Assembly (NCBI GenBank): GCA_900765575.1
Contig: CAAFRW010000265.1
Coordinates: 1 to 5,880, forward strand
Direction of reading: 5' to 3'
Origin: Bacteroidaceae bacterium
GTDB taxonomy: Bacteria; Bacteroidota; Bacteroidia; Bacteroidales; Bacteroidaceae
DNA: 5,880 nt
Shown here: positions 4,933 to 5,880 of the stretch, in pieces
How the letters are laid out: each line of letters opens with the position of its first letter
How positions within the stretch are numbered: the stretch's first letter is position 1
The notes under the pieces: model-generated
What the model saw: the letters and a program-made list of their open reading frames with translations, nothing else
Told to the model about the DNA's origin: nothing
Database searches by the model: none
Made by a program: the position numbers and the translations under genes

Positions 4933-5880
4933 TTAATCATTACTATACGCTTCTAAACCTTTCCATTCCCAATTTTCCGTATCTTTCTTATAAGGTGTAT
5001 ATGAGATGTCAAGACCTGCAGATTGTTCTTTGTAAAATGTGGCCATTGCATCGAATCTTTCAATCTCATTCAATTTATTTCGGAAAGATTCCAAATATTT
5101 TGTTTCCAAAGTTCCATCATCTTTTTGTATCTTATCTACAAACATTTTGAACTTACTTTCATCATTAACCGTCAATACCGTACATACAGTAGGAGTAACC
5201 AATACCATGGTAAATTGGTCTCCCAAAACACCATATTCATAAAAGGTTTCAAGACTACGATAATCAGCGAATGAAGGATAATTCAATAAGTGATGACCAT
5301 GAGTAAACTCCTTAATTTTTTTACCGATATAGGTATTGTATTCAAAAGTTAAACTATGCTCCTTTTCACTGTCCGGTTTGATAATAATACCATCCGAAGT
5401 GACTAGCCATCCTTGTTCATTAGTACTTGTTCTCATTGCTTTGGCTAAATCAATCACCCTCTTCTGAAAATTTTTATCTTGATTTAACTTTTCCCTCATT
5501 TCTTCTGCATTCGATACTATACCATCTTTCTTCACATCACTATCGCCTTCACCTCCAGAACCTTCATCGCAAGAGCCATCACAATAATGACTGCCGCACT
5601 TAAAGCAATGATAATCACAACTGCCGTCACAACCATATTCGCCACACTTAGAACAAGGCTTCGGGCAGGAACAATAAATCTCCTTTTGACCGCAAATGGG
5701 ACAATACGTACAGACACACAGGTCTTGATAATGACCACAATCGTCACAGATGTCAAACAAACCACAGATACAGTCATCCTTCGGTCGGCTGCAATCCTGA
5801 CAATATTCATCACCCACAATCTCTTTTTCATGGTCGCATACCTCATCCCAATCATACCAGGCATCACAAGTACCGCAATA
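4933..5880 (-). CDS. Cysteine-module (zinc-ribbon) protein with JAMM metallopeptidase domain, N terminus beyond window
   Basis: 315 residues are visible, numbered here from the right edge; the frame is still open there and cysteine modules run into the edge, so a GTG at 5817 is not the likely start. Residues 1-104 are a cysteine array: an edge unit C2-x2-C5...C15-x-H17, three units CxxC-x6-CxC (from 27, 45, 60) and two CxxC-x4-CxxxC units (from 76, 92). Each unit could hold one zinc. A Gly/Ser/Asp linker (105-115) leads to a domain with NEQGW (Glu155) and THGHHLLNYPSFAD: His194-x-His196-x6-Ser203-x2-Asp206, the JAB/MPN+ metalloprotease signature. Beta-rich sequence follows (MVLVTPTVCTVLTV), then a charged, largely helical tail of about 75 residues. 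JAMM enzymes cleave isopeptide or peptide bonds, and JAB-fold peptidases occur as polymorphic toxin tips. The secreted-protein gene follows 13 bases later. Toxin function is inferred; a cytoplasmic peptidase is the alternative. Confidence 0.85.
   Translation of the reverse strand, partial: YCGTCDAWYDWDEVCDHEKEIVGDEYCQDCSRPKDDCICGLFDICDDCGHYQDLCVCTYCPICGQKEIYCSCPKPCSKCGEYGCDGSCDYHCFKCGSHYCDGSCDEGSGGEGDSDVKKDGIVSNAEEMREKLNQDKNFQKRVIDLAKAMRTSTNEQGWLVTSDGIIIKPDSEKEHSLTFEYNTYIGKKIKEFTHGHHLLNYPSFADYRSLETFYEYGVLGDQFTMVLVTPTVCTVLTVNDESKFKMFVDKIQKDDGTLETKYLESFRNKLNEIERFDAMATFYKEQSAGLDISYTPYKKDTENWEWKGLEAYSND
5563..5655 (-). repeat. Tandem 16-residue cysteine repeat within the JAMM protein
   Basis: Two adjacent copies of a C-x-K-C-G-x3-C-D-G-S-C-D unit (CSKCGEYGCDGSCDY and CFKCGSHYCDGSCDE) stand 16 residues (48 bases) apart. 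They differ from the three preceding CxxC-x6-CxC units, so they look like a recent internal duplication of a distinct module variant. Confidence 0.8.

Noticed and set aside
4929..5274. Several plus-strand frames of 67-83 codons antisense to the JAMM gene
   Set aside because: They are AT-driven shadows of the coding strand without start signals or recognisable motifs.
5532..5867. 111-codon minus-strand frame overlapping the cysteine array
   Set aside because: It is a shifted reading of the cysteine repeats, rich in Val, Ile and Met. The regular CxxC spacing shows the other frame is the real one.

Overview
The window looks like a chromosomal segment of a Bacteroidales bacterium, probably Bacteroides or a close relative. 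The basis is the protein sequences of the two housekeeping genes, a Bacteroidetes-type -7 box (TAnnTTTG) ahead of the penicillin-binding protein gene, and the lack of strong Shine-Dalgarno sequences. Genus and species cannot be fixed from the sequence alone.

Left part (1-3336): two core genes are divergently transcribed from a shared 184-base intergenic region. On the minus strand is pyrB, the aspartate carbamoyltransferase catalytic chain, whose last 30 or so codons lie beyond the left edge. On the plus strand is a class A penicillin-binding protein (PBP1A type) with intact glycosyltransferase and transpeptidase motifs. Its start is placed at the ATG at 1021, because an upstream TTG in the same frame lies inside the promoter box. 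A hairpin at 3522-3549 sits between this gene and the convergent accessory genes.

Right part (3580-5880): an accessory block lies entirely on the minus strand. Read in transcription order, it begins with a large protein whose N terminus is beyond the right edge. This protein has a stack of cysteine modules (probable zinc ribbons) followed by a domain with a complete JAB/MPN+ (JAMM) metalloprotease signature, Glu plus His-x-His-x6-Ser-x2-Asp. A secreted protein of about 179 residues follows 13 bases later and resembles the DUF6705 type. Next come two hairpins and two start-less 3' gene remnants, and finally a secreted protein of 140 residues whose ATG lies 12 bases after the stop of the longer remnant.

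The accessory block therefore shows the same two-part unit twice: a large gene, a 12-13 base gap, then a small gene with a signal peptide. In the second copy only the 3' end of the large gene remains, directly behind a hairpin. This matches the known layout of polymorphic toxin loci, where an intact toxin-immunity pair is followed by orphan toxin C-termini with their own immunity genes. The toxin-immunity reading is inference. The JAMM signature, the cysteine array, the signal peptides and the broken gene are visible in the sequence.
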